From NCBI GenBank assembly GCA_003562145.1, contig PWWA01000108.1:1-9094 (forward strand): 9,094 nucleotides of DNA, written 5' to 3'. This DNA comes from Candidatus Woesearchaeota archaeon (GTDB lineage: Archaea > Nanobdellota > Nanobdellia > Woesearchaeales > 21-14-0-10-32-9). The notes beneath the pieces were generated by a model that searched no databases, had not been told where the DNA came from, and worked only from the letters and a program-made list of their open reading frames with translations. How positions within the stretch are numbered: position 1 is the first letter of the stretch; each line of letters begins with the position of its first letter. A program made the position numbers and the translations under genes. Shown here in pieces: positions 1 through 6,723 of the stretch.

Positions 1-2
1 GA

Positions 3-2147
3 TCATTTACAGGAGGAACGGGATCGATTAATTACAACACTGGCGTAATAGAGCTAGACGGTACGGCAAACGCCGATGTTTTCATTACCTTTTCATATTT
101 TCAGAACCTGCCGGTTATGGGCCTGAGGACAAGAGAGAGACTTGAGGTAAACGATGAGCAGACAATAGCGTTTAATACGAGGCATAGTTTTAGATTTATT
201 GGCAATCAGTGGGAGTGTCTGCCAAATACTTACACAATAACAGGTGTAACAACAGCATCGCCCCCCGAAGTGACGACAAGTGCCGATCATGATCTATCTA
301 CCGGCGATATTGTGACGATATCAGGCATTACCGGAGACGCAACGATGCAGGCAGAGCTTAACGGTAAAAGCTTCATTATTACGGTAACCGGAGCGACTAC
401 ATTCACACTGGACAACTACACGACCACGGGCACATATACAGGGGGTAGAGAATCAGAAGCATGCGAAACTTGGAACGGATCTGATGCTCAGTATTTTTGG
501 ACAACGAACTTTGAGAATCCCGGTCAGACTAAGCAATTTTGGGCAACGAACTACGACGGAAGGACATTCACGGACAACATCAAGCACTACGACGGAACGC
601 GCTGGAATATCTTAAGGCCGGCGCTCAATGGGGCTGGCGACAGGTTTTTAGAAGCTGCTAAGATTATAGAGCCATACAAGGAAAGGCTTCTTACTTTTTA
701 TACAGTAGAAGAAGATCCGGCAGCCGGAAACATAACCTTTCCTCAGCGTATCCGTTGGTCTGAGATAGGTAACATTTTAGATACAACAGACGGGTGGCGA
801 GACGACATCGAAGGACGAGGCGGTTTTTTAGATATCCCCACGGCAGAAAGCATTGTGACGGTGGGCTTTATAAGAGATAGGATCATCATCTATTGCGACC
901 GAAGCACCTGGGAGCTTATGTATACAGGCAATGAGTTAGACCCTTTCAAGCTTCGTAAGATTAACGTTGAGCTTGGCGCGGAATCCAGGTTTAGCCGGAT
1001 ACAGTTTGACGCAGGTGTTTTGGCGATCGGAAACGTCGGAATACACACATGTAACGGCGATAGCGTAGAAAGGATAGACGAGGAGATACCTTCTTATGTC
1101 TTTGATATAAACAACGACCGCGACGGAATCGAGCGCGTTTACGGCATACGCGATTACTATAACGAAATCGTTATGTGGTCATATCCGAACTCAAGAACTA
1201 ATGCCAAGTGGGCAGATAGGATACTTGTTTACAACTATAGAGATAATAACTGGGCACTTTGGAAAGACTGCTTTACATGCTATGGTTTTTTCCAAAGGGC
1301 AGAAGATAGAACTTGGGCAAGCTATACAGACACGACGTGGGGAGAGGCCGACTTTACTTGGAAATCAGGACAGAACCAAGCCAAGTTTCGGCAAATAGTA
1401 GCAGGAAACCAAAACGGCTATGTCGTGAGCTTTTTCCCTGAAACGACCACGGTATCGGAAACACGCTATATAACAGCTTACACAAAGAGCGGCGAGCAAG
1501 CGACGATAACAATTCCCGATCATTGCTTGGAACAGGGCGACTACATCAAGATAGAAGGGGCTTTAAATAGCGCTGGCGACATCTTCGATCCCTTCGGCAA
1601 TCTAACTGCGCCTAATCCTTCAAGCTTCAATATAAGGCGCGTAGGCGTTGTTGTGGACGATGATACGATTATCGTTAATACCGAGAATACAAGCGCCTTT
1701 TCTAGCGGAGTAAGCTACCAGAGCTTAGGAGAGCTGACAAAGTTTGATAACATTGATCTGCGCACTAAGTTTTTCACTCCGTTTTGGAAAACAGGCTCAT
1801 CGATGCAGCTTAATCATATTGACTTTCTTTTTGATAGGACGCAGTCAGGGGAGGTCAGCTACAATATTTACATCGATGACAACGACAGCATAAGCATGTC
1901 CGATCCGGAGACAAACTTAGGAATACTTGGTGATAATACAGTTAGGACAAGGCCGGAAGAGGATGAGCCTTTAGGGTTTTCAAAAGATTCGACCTGGCAC
2001 AGGGCTTTTTGTTTTGTAGACGGCCAGACGATACAAATGCAATTAATTATGAATGATGAGCAGATGAAGGACGAGAGCATCAATCAATCGGATTTTGTTC
2101 TTTATGCCTTTATCTTGTACGTACAACGAGTGAATGATTTAGTTTGA
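3..2147 (+). CDS. Tail nozzle / stabilisation-like phage tail protein (5' truncated)
   Basis: This is a large virion protein that probably forms the tail tube nozzle or head-closure ring of a short-tailed phage, in the broad style of P22 gp10 or T7 gp12. The reading frame is open to the left edge (first full codon at 3), so the ATG at 117 is internal; it sits in an LPVMGLRTRE motif that is typically interior in this family. The next residues (ETIAF-type strand, then RHSFRF) and scattered strand/turn motifs (NGSDAQYFW, HYDGTRWN, RIRWSEIGN, DRSTWELMYTG, DRILVYNYRDNNWALW) suggest a beta-propeller-like core. Two small beta domains, at about 228-453 and 1461-1736, interrupt it. The C-terminal 130 residues look like a beta-sandwich (DRTQSGEV, QMQLIMNDEQM). 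The family is assigned from memory of motifs, not a search. The gene overlaps the next by four bases (TTGA). Confidence 0.75.
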   Translation, partial: SFTGGTGSINYNTGVIELDGTANADVFITFSYFQNLPVMGLRTRERLEVNDEQTIAFNTRHSFRFIGNQWECLPNTYTITGVTTASPPEVTTSADHDLSTGDIVTISGITGDATMQAELNGKSFIITVTGATTFTLDNYTTTGTYTGGRESEACETWNGSDAQYFWTTNFENPGQTKQFWATNYDGRTFTDNIKHYDGTRWNILRPALNGAGDRFLEAAKIIEPYKERLLTFYTVEEDPAAGNITFPQRIRWSEIGNILDTTDGWRDDIEGRGGFLDIPTAESIVTVGFIRDRIIIYCDRSTWELMYTGNELDPFKLRKINVELGAESRFSRIQFDAGVLAIGNVGIHTCNGDSVERIDEEIPSYVFDINNDRDGIERVYGIRDYYNEIVMWSYPNSRTNAKWADRILVYNYRDNNWALWKDCFTCYGFFQRAEDRTWASYTDTTWGEADFTWKSGQNQAKFRQIVAGNQNGYVVSFFPETTTVSETRYITAYTKSGEQATITIPDHCLEQGDYIKIEGALNSAGDIFDPFGNLTAPNPSSFNIRRVGVVVDDDTIIVNTENTSAFSSGVSYQSLGELTKFDNIDLRTKFFTPFWKTGSSMQLNHIDFLFDRTQSGEVSYNIYIDDNDSISMSDPETNLGILGDNTVRTRPEEDEPLGFSKDSTWHRAFCFVDGQTIQMQLIMNDEQMKDESINQSDFVLYAFILYVQRVNDLV
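228..453 (+). other. FCCH-like beta domain, copy 1, inside the tail protein
   Basis: This segment has the pattern DHDLSTGDIVTISGITG, then LNGKSFIITV and a TTFTLDN strand, ending in a T-x-T-x-T-Y-T-G-G turn. It matches the short beta-barrel segment that profile searches often label as the ubiquitin-activating enzyme E1 FCCH domain when it occurs in phage tail proteins. In phages it is a structural insertion with no ubiquitin role implied. It is flanked by NQWECLPN and ETWNG, which read as continuous tail-protein sequence. Confidence 0.6.
1461..1736 (+). other. FCCH-like beta domain, copy 2, inside the tail protein
   Basis: A second, diverged copy of the domain at 228-453. The shared order is DHCLEQGDYIKIEGALNSAG, a spacer, SFNIRRVGVVVDDDTIIV and a final SGVSY turn. 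The conserved core is D-H-x-L-x-x-G-D-x-[VI]-x-I-x-G. A loop of roughly 15 residues (FDPFGNLTAPNPS) replaces the shorter LNGK segment of copy 1. It is placed after the propeller-like region and before the C-terminal sandwich. Confidence 0.5.
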
Positions 2148-2635
2148 ATAATCAAGGAACGACAAGCGATTCATATTTATCCGAAGATGAGATTTACCCC
2201 GATCCCAAGTCGGATAGGTTTAAGTCCAAGCTTGAAGAAGTTTACAGAGACGTGGCGATACGGGTCAATGAGAGGCAGATAGGCGTTTTTGATTTCGTTG
2301 AAGCGAACACGGGCCAGAAGTTTTTCGGCGAGGCAGGGGAACCAAGACGTAAAAGGGAATCGCTCAGGAAGGTTTTTCAGATAGACGGGCCAATTGCGTC
2401 CGGAGCCGTTGTTACAGAGGCGCACGACATTACAAACGTTGACTTTTACACACACATTTACGGAACTATCGAAACAAATGTTCCCGATCATAGGCCACTT
2501 CCCTACACAGACGCTACGGGAACAAATGAAGAAGTGTCTTTAAGAGTTGACGGCACAAATATCATTATCGAAAACGGAACAGCCGCCCCTCAAATCGACA
2601 GCGTTTTGGTGGTTCTTGAGTATGTAAAGAACTGA
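2144..2635 (+). CDS. Virion-associated protein of unknown function, 163 aa
   Basis: The start is TTG, overlapping the upstream TGA as TTGA; no in-frame ATG or GTG is available near the 5' end and no good Shine-Dalgarno precedes it, so translation probably depends on coupling to the tail gene. The N-terminal 60 residues are charged and likely helical (SDRFKSKLEEVYRDVAIRV). The C-terminal part is strand-rich and ends with LRVDGTNIIIENGT followed by SVLVVLEYVKN, a closing pattern I recognise from small uncharacterised proteins next to tail nozzle genes in podovirus-like contigs. There is no signal peptide, membrane segment or catalytic motif. A role as a small tail or appendage adaptor is inferred from position only. 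Confidence 0.7.
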   Translation: MNNQGTTSDSYLSEDEIYPDPKSDRFKSKLEEVYRDVAIRVNERQIGVFDFVEANTGQKFFGEAGEPRRKRESLRKVFQIDGPIASGAVVTEAHDITNVDFYTHIYGTIETNVPDHRPLPYTDATGTNEEVSLRVDGTNIIIENGTAAPQIDSVLVVLEYVKN

Positions 2636-2685
2636 TAGAAGTTTAGTACAAAATTATTTACTATAAGGTCAAATAAGGAGTCTTT
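2636..2685 (+). promoter_or_regulatory. AT-rich intergenic gap with strong ribosome binding site, possible weak promoter
   Basis: This is the longest gap in the window. It contains TAAGGAG at 2674-2680, five bases before the ATG at 2686, a strong Shine-Dalgarno that fixes that start. A TATAAG hexamer at 2662-2667 resembles a -10 box, but I see no convincing -35 hexamer 15-18 bases upstream, so promoter function is only a possibility. No hairpin followed by a T run is present. Confidence 0.4.
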
Positions 2686-3228
2686 ATGAATCCATATGCG
2701 CAGTACGGCATGCAGATGCCTCAGGCCCCCGGTCAGGGAAATTGGTTTACAGGATATGGCGGAGGATTTCAGCAGCTCCCTACAATGACCCCCGGACAGA
2801 TGGGCCTTCAGCAACAGATGCAGGGCGGCGTAGGTCAGGGAATGGGGTTTTATCAGGGCTTGCTAGGAGGAGATCAAAGAACGCTTGATTTGCTTTCAGC
2901 TCCGCTCATGAGGCAGTTCAACAGGGAAGTGGTACCCGGAATAGCTGGTCGTTTTGCAGGAGGCCACAGCATGCGAGGATCGGCCTTTCAGAACTCTTTG
3001 GCAAGAGCAGGAACAGACTTGCAAACAAACATCGGTCAGATACAGGGAAACCTTTTGCAAAGCGCGGCAGGAGGATTGACGGGGATGGCAGGGCATGCGA
3101 TGCAATCGCCTTTCCAGCAAGTTTACAGGCCGCAAACGCCGGGAGTTGCCGATTACGCTGCCCAAGCCGCAGGCGGCTTTATGGGCGGCGCAGGCATGGG
3201 ATTCGCTAAAAAGATATTCGGATTATAA
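2686..3228 (+). CDS. Gly/Gln/Met-rich small putative ejection (internal virion) protein, 180 aa
   Basis: The first 65 residues are low complexity, dominated by Gly, Gln, Met and Pro (for example GQMGLQQQMQGGVGQGMGF). The middle contains the motif PLMRQFNREVVPGIAGRFAG followed by GGHSMRGSAFQNSLARAGTD, a predicted amphipathic helical segment. I associate this arrangement with small proteins encoded just after the tail nozzle in podovirus-like genomes, where internal or DNA-transfer proteins (P22 gp7-like in role) are often found. The C-terminus is Gly/Ala-rich, then AKKIFGL. No enzymatic motif is visible. The start is supported by the strong TAAGGAG. It lies three bases upstream of the next gene. 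The ejection role is inferred from position and composition; a minor tail or scaffold protein is possible. Confidence 0.7.
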   Translation: MNPYAQYGMQMPQAPGQGNWFTGYGGGFQQLPTMTPGQMGLQQQMQGGVGQGMGFYQGLLGGDQRTLDLLSAPLMRQFNREVVPGIAGRFAGGHSMRGSAFQNSLARAGTDLQTNIGQIQGNLLQSAAGGLTGMAGHAMQSPFQQVYRPQTPGVADYAAQAAGGFMGGAGMGFAKKIFGL

Positions 3229-3231
3229 GAC

Positions 3232-4839
3232 ATGGTTCAAATAATACCACAGGACGTTGGATTAGCGGCAAGGATTGCTCAGGGCGTTTTGCCGCCTCTT
3301 GGCGAGGGCTTTCAGCAACAGGCTGAGCGTGGTATTGAGCGCGAGCAGGGTTTAAAGCAATACCAGCAGCAAACAGACATAGGAAGAGAATCAGCTCTTG
3401 AGCAGGAGCGTTTGCAAAGGCAAATGAACCTTAACGCCCTTGAAGACTCGGGACTTGCCGAGAAGTTCCCAGGGCTTTATCAAACGTTAAAATTCCAAAT
3501 AGGCGCTGGTCTTGTACCCGACACAAGCGTTATTTCGAATTTGCAGGCAAGACTTGCAGAGCGCGACTTTTGGAAAAGACCGGACAGAAGAGACGGCGCA
3601 GGAACAGGAACTGATACTCAGCCGCAGCCCCAACCAGGAGGCGCGCCTGGACAACCTGGACTAGGTTCAGGTGTAGGAGTTCCTTATCAACCAGGAATAG
3701 GATCAGGGGCAGAGCCTTCAGCTCAGTACACTTCACCAACAACGGGCGATACGCAAGTATACAGCACGCCGCAAAATGCGCCCCCTGCTGCCGAGGCAGT
3801 TCTTAGGATGCAGCAAACAAGCCCGATAAGCTACCAAAATGAAGTTGGTGCTGCTAATGCAATAGGAAGGCCGGGAAGGGGCGAGTACAGCACTGAATGG
3901 GATCAAATTGGCCAAGAACAGCGCCAAGAGATAGAAACGTATTCACCAGAGCTTGCACAAAGGATGCGAACAGCATCAGAGAACGAAAAAAGAAAAATAG
4001 CAATAGATCGCGAAATAGACGAACAAGAATATGATCAGTTACATAAGAATTTAACGCCATTTTATCAGAAATCGAATCTTGCCGATGCAGACGGAAATCT
4101 TGACCCCGAATATGAAACATTTGCTAAAGCTCTTTATCGGAACACTCGGGGGATGTCAACACCAGAAGCTGAGGAATACGTAAAGAACAATATACGCGAT
4201 ATTGCTAGAGACCAAGATCAGATGACTAAAATGTTTGATCGACCAGACTTTAATTTTCTCGAGCCATCAGAAAAAGATATGAATATCTTAGAAGCATGGG
4301 GAAGTAAATTCCAAAATCTTGGATTAGGAGAAGAATTTAAGGACAAGCTTAGGCAAAACTTTACAACAGATTATCCTATCGAAGCGATCATGAACCCACT
4401 TGATAAAGAATATAAAAGCAGAATGGCAGAGCTTAAAGGCCCTGAACGCCTAAGCCAAAACCTTAGATTTTCATCGGCTTTGGGAGGTAGTTTAGTTGCC
4501 AACTACTTAGAAAATCATTTTTCAACACGAGACACAGAAGCAGAACAGAAATCTTTTGATGGACTTGTCGATACGTTAATTGAAGCAATTCCAAAAGGAC
4601 AATCATTATACGCATTCAGGCAAGAGGCTGTAAGAAATGGAATACCTCCTTCTTGGGTAGAACAAGCGGTTACAAAAGCGATAGAAAGAGGAAACGTTAA
4701 ATTGAACAGCAGACAATTACAAGAATATCAAAACGTTGGACAAACTAGCGCAGAGCACATAAACAACACAAAGATACAACCGTGGTTTAGAAACCTTAAG
4801 GGAACCATGAGAAATGTGGCTTCCGCACTATTTGGGTGA
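3232..4839 (+). CDS. Putative internal/ejection protein with coiled-coil and Pro/Gln/Gly linker, 535 aa
   Basis: The ATG at 3232 lies three bases after the previous stop, with no strong Shine-Dalgarno, so coupled translation is likely. Residues 20-75 are rich in Gln and Glu and look like a long amphipathic helix or coiled coil (QQQAERGIEREQGLKQYQQQ). Residues about 120-190 form a disordered Pro/Gln/Gly linker containing a short tandem repeat (QPGLGSG, QPGIGSG). Residues from about 240 to the end are charged and mostly helical, with no Cys and no membrane span. Large helical proteins with disordered linkers encoded after the tail nozzle are typical of phage ejection proteins (role of P22 gp16/gp20 or T7 gp15/gp16), but I see no lysozyme or other enzyme motif. 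The DNA from about 4000 onward is clearly more AT-rich than the 5' half. Confidence 0.65.
   Translation: MVQIIPQDVGLAARIAQGVLPPLGEGFQQQAERGIEREQGLKQYQQQTDIGRESALEQERLQRQMNLNALEDSGLAEKFPGLYQTLKFQIGAGLVPDTSVISNLQARLAERDFWKRPDRRDGAGTGTDTQPQPQPGGAPGQPGLGSGVGVPYQPGIGSGAEPSAQYTSPTTGDTQVYSTPQNAPPAAEAVLRMQQTSPISYQNEVGAANAIGRPGRGEYSTEWDQIGQEQRQEIETYSPELAQRMRTASENEKRKIAIDREIDEQEYDQLHKNLTPFYQKSNLADADGNLDPEYETFAKALYRNTRGMSTPEAEEYVKNNIRDIARDQDQMTKMFDRPDFNFLEPSEKDMNILEAWGSKFQNLGLGEEFKDKLRQNFTTDYPIEAIMNPLDKEYKSRMAELKGPERLSQNLRFSSALGGSLVANYLENHFSTRDTEAEQKSFDGLVDTLIEAIPKGQSLYAFRQEAVRNGIPPSWVEQAVTKAIERGNVKLNSRQLQEYQNVGQTSAEHINNTKIQPWFRNLKGTMRNVASALFG
3652..3723 (+). repeat. Short imperfect tandem repeat of 36 bases in the linker
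   Basis: Two consecutive 36-base units begin at 3652 and 3688. Their first halves encode QPGLGSGV and QPGIGSGA, and differ mostly at third codon positions; the second halves diverge. A further CAACCAGGAGG-like start occurs at 3631. This looks like local expansion of a flexible linker rather than a mobile element. Confidence 0.5.
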
Positions 4840-4841
4840 TA

Positions 4842-6170
4842 ATGCAAGCATTTGAAGAGTTATTAAAAAATCCGGCTATACGCAAAAACCTAGAAAGCGC
4901 CGTTAAGAAATTCGGCTACAGCGCCGTTATGCAAACTCTTGGGTCGATGCCTAGGGGAACCGTAAAAGGGATTACAGCAATAGCAAGTGATGATTTCAGT
5001 GAAACTTCAGGCCCTGTTACTGGTCAAATGAGAGGTGCCAAAAAAGAAAAAGAAAGAGCTAAGATAGGCGCTAAAAACTTGGCGCAACTCGGTGCTCTGA
5101 TGGGCGTTGGAGTATCAGGAATGAGGCTACCCGGTGCAATACAAGGTATTATGCAGGGTGCCGAGGCAATGATGGGACAGCCCGGTCAAGATCAACAAGC
5201 ACCGCCCGCAGCCCAGCCAGAGCTTGAGGCACCACAGCAGCAACAGCCTGCGCAATTAACAGATCAAAGCCCAGGCCCGCAAGGCGGCTCTCTTACCCAA
5301 CAGATGCTTCAAGGGATTGATATACAGTCGCTAGAGCCTGCGCAAACAGCAAGAATTTCAACACTTGCCCGAATGCTTGAATCGCTTGAGGGCCAAGGAA
5401 AAGGCCCCGACGATGAAGAAGTACGAAACATTAAAGGACAAATTGATGCTATTGCACAAGGAGGGGTCGCAGGCGAGGAAAGAGCGCGTTTTGAAGACCA
5501 GTATGGAGAAGACCCGACCGAGCGAATGGAAGAAGGTGAAAGGGAAAGACTAGAAGGCCCCGGAGGTATTGACCAAGAGGCCGAGATAGAAAGGCAGCAA
5601 CATGCGCGTATGAGTCCCGAAGCCCAGCAAAGAGCCGATCCCCCTCAGATTACAGACGGCGACTTAGTAGAAACAAGGGACGGAAGAGAGGGAAGGGTTC
5701 AAAGTGTCGATCATGAAAAGGGCATAGCCAAGATCAAGATCGGCAAGAAAGTCCATTCTAAAAGTATTGACAGCCTTAATAAAAAGGACTGGAACGATCT
5801 TAAGTCTGCGCCCATTGAACAATTTGCCTATAATGAAGAGCTTCAGGTTCCTTTGATTAAGTTTAGAAAAGGGCCGTGGTACGCATACCAAGGCGTTGAC
5901 CCGAAAACATTTGAGAGGTTCTCAAAGGGACAAGGAACAGCCAAGACAGAGGGAGAGTTCGCCGGACTTACCTGGTGGAAGGGAAAGAACCCATCGCTTG
6001 GGGCAGCCTTTTGGAAAGAGATCAGGGACAAAAACCCCTACGCAAGGCTCCAGGACGACATCGATCCCGAATCATTTTTTAGAGACTTTCCCCGAATCAG
6101 CCCCGAGCTACCCTGGAAGATACCAGAGAAAAAAGATAAAAAGAAAAAAACGAAAAGGAAAAAATCATGA
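4842..6170 (+). CDS. KTSC-domain virion protein with SH3/KOW-like domain, 442 aa
   Basis: I prefer the ATG at 4842: GGGTGAT at 4834-4840 can act as Shine-Dalgarno, and the alternative GTG at 4836 (two codons longer, overlapping the stop as GTGA) lies inside it. From the N-terminus: a helical head (residues 1-55), a Gly/Met/Ala-rich segment (76-113, GALMGVGVSGM), a Gln/Pro linker (114-150), an acidic Glu-rich stretch (about 215-265), a small SH3/KOW-like barrel (about 270-318, TDGDLVETRDGREGRVQSVD), a KTSC-like domain (about 324-410, with IKFRKGPWYAYQGVDP and the YxY motif at residues 347-349), and a lysine-rich tail (429-442). KTSC is a roughly 60-residue domain also found at the C-terminus of some lysyl-tRNA synthetases; nucleic-acid binding has been suggested but not proven. 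Its placement suggests an internal or ejected protein that may touch DNA or RNA; that is inference. Confidence 0.7.
   Translation: MQAFEELLKNPAIRKNLESAVKKFGYSAVMQTLGSMPRGTVKGITAIASDDFSETSGPVTGQMRGAKKEKERAKIGAKNLAQLGALMGVGVSGMRLPGAIQGIMQGAEAMMGQPGQDQQAPPAAQPELEAPQQQQPAQLTDQSPGPQGGSLTQQMLQGIDIQSLEPAQTARISTLARMLESLEGQGKGPDDEEVRNIKGQIDAIAQGGVAGEERARFEDQYGEDPTERMEEGERERLEGPGGIDQEAEIERQQHARMSPEAQQRADPPQITDGDLVETRDGREGRVQSVDHEKGIAKIKIGKKVHSKSIDSLNKKDWNDLKSAPIEQFAYNEELQVPLIKFRKGPWYAYQGVDPKTFERFSKGQGTAKTEGEFAGLTWWKGKNPSLGAAFWKEIRDKNPYARLQDDIDPESFFRDFPRISPELPWKIPEKKDKKKKTKRKKS
5811..6068 (+). other. KTSC-like domain coding segment
   Basis: The segment encodes the pattern Y-N-E-E-L-x-V-x-L-I-K-F-x-x-G-x-W-Y-A-Y-x-G-V, then FERFSKG, and after an acidic/aromatic insertion, FWKEIRDKNPYARL. 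This follows the usual KTSC order: a strand ending in a small-residue turn, the central YxY strand, a helix with an F-x-x-F/L pattern, and a final Phe/Ile-Arg segment. It differs from the minimal domain by an insertion of about 20 residues (TAKTEGEFAGLTWW) before the last helix. Confidence 0.6.
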
Positions 6171-6373
6171 CACAAGTTCAAGGGCAAAACCCATTGTCAT
6201 ATCTGGGGGTAAAAGCTGAAAACCCTCCCAATGTAATCGTTGCCGCTAGAGCGCCGGCAACGACAGACCTTGGCTATCCTGTAGGAACGCTGTGGGTACA
6301 CGCAGGAAATGAAGCCTACATAAACGTTGAAAACGCCGGCGGCGCTGCCGACTGGGCGCAAATCACTAATTAG
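6167..6373 (+). CDS. Small anchor-like virion protein, 68 aa
   Basis: The ATG overlaps the upstream stop as ATGA, with AAGGAA at 6155-6160 six bases before it. The protein has no membrane or secretion signal. Its motif order is PLSYLGV, then PPNVIVAARAPATTD, GYPVGTLWVH, a short AYINVENAGG stretch and ADW near the end. I recognise this as the small module that often precedes or starts phage fibre and appendage proteins. The long fibre gene starting at 8103 begins with the same order (KYLGV, RAPT, FWVH, ATW), which supports a role in attaching appendage proteins to the particle. Function is inferred from that shared motif. A 9-base-pair inverted repeat lies inside the gene. Confidence 0.7.
   Translation: MTQVQGQNPLSYLGVKAENPPNVIVAARAPATTDLGYPVGTLWVHAGNEAYINVENAGGAADWAQITN
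6237..6263. repeat. Perfect 9-bp inverted repeat (hairpin) within the 68-aa gene
   Basis: TCGTTGCCG at 6237-6245 is the exact reverse complement of CGGCAACGA at 6255-6263, separated by nine bases. The stem is GC-rich. No T run follows, so it is not a typical intrinsic terminator. It could affect mRNA stability or be chance; a perfect arm of this length with a short loop is expected about once per window of this size. Confidence 0.45.
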
Positions 6374-6376
6374 GAG
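6372..6376 (+). promoter_or_regulatory. Ribosome binding site AGGAG overlapping a stop codon
   Basis: AGGAG overlaps the TAG stop of the 68-residue gene (6371-6373) and lies eight bases before the ATG at 6385. It fixes the start of the 112-residue gene and implies tight coordination with the upstream gene. Confidence 0.7.
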
Positions 6377-6384
6377 TAAGCCAT

Positions 6385-6723
6385 ATGTCTAGAGCTATGC
6401 CTGACGTTGAAAGATCGCTAGCCTTCGGAGATGTTGGCGCGACTTTTTCGAATATAGGAACACCGATAACAAGGAACTATTACCTTCATTGGCTTCAGAA
6501 CTTAACAGACGCTACAGTTGAATTTTCATGGGACGGAGCGGATAACGTAAACCTCACGTTGGCACCGAATACCGCCCTTGTACTCGATGAGGCTACGAAC
6601 GTTGCGCTAGAGAACGCAGAGCCTGCCAATGTAGCTATAGGCACGCAGTACAAAGCGCGCCATGCAGGCGTTGCGCCAACAGAGGGGAGCGTAAAGGTTA
6701 ACGGGGAGTTTATTGTACTATGA
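6385..6723 (+). CDS. Small beta-rich virion protein, 112 aa
   Basis: The protein has alternating short strands and turns. It contains NYYLHWLQNLTDATVEFSW, followed by DGADNVNLTLAPNTALVLD and EATNVALENA, and ends with GSVKVNGEFIVL. The pattern N-x-T-D-x-x-x-x-x-S-[FW]-D-G, then A-P-N-T-x-x-x-L-D, is one I have seen in small beta-sandwich proteins of phage particles that are usually annotated as hypothetical or decoration proteins. The AGGAG at 6372 defines the start. It ends four bases into the next gene (ATGA). No catalytic site is visible. Decoration or tail-appendage connector function is inferred from context only. Confidence 0.7.
   Translation: MSRAMPDVERSLAFGDVGATFSNIGTPITRNYYLHWLQNLTDATVEFSWDGADNVNLTLAPNTALVLDEATNVALENAEPANVAIGTQYKARHAGVAPTEGSVKVNGEFIVL

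Noticed and set aside
11..16. AGGAGG, a strong Shine-Dalgarno-like sequence
   Set aside because: No start codon follows at a suitable distance; it encodes part of a Thr-Gly-Gly-Thr turn in the truncated tail protein.
117..119. ATG as the start of the tail protein
   Set aside because: The same frame is open upstream to the window edge and encodes plausible tail-protein sequence (NADVFITFSYFQNLPV) leading directly into the conserved-looking LPVMGLRTRE motif, so this Met is internal.
228..453. A ubiquitin-pathway function suggested by the FCCH label
   Set aside because: Only the small beta domain resembles E1; no adenylation or catalytic cysteine domain exists, and this insertion is common in phage structural proteins.
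2662..2667. TATAAG as a confident promoter
   Set aside because: No -35 hexamer is found at 15-18 bases upstream, and AT-rich gaps easily give such a match; it is kept only as a possibility in the gap entry.
6144..6170. Programmed -1 frameshift in the A7 run joining the KTSC gene to the 68-aa gene
   Set aside because: The -1 frame is open through the run, but neither possible heptamer (G AAA AAA or A AAA ACG) is a good slippery site, and the downstream gene has its own ATG and AAGGAA.
5896..6219. A 107-codon + strand frame overlapping the KTSC gene and the 68-aa gene
   Set aside because: The product is Arg/Lys/Pro/Ser-rich without recognisable motifs and is the +1 shadow of a domain-bearing gene.
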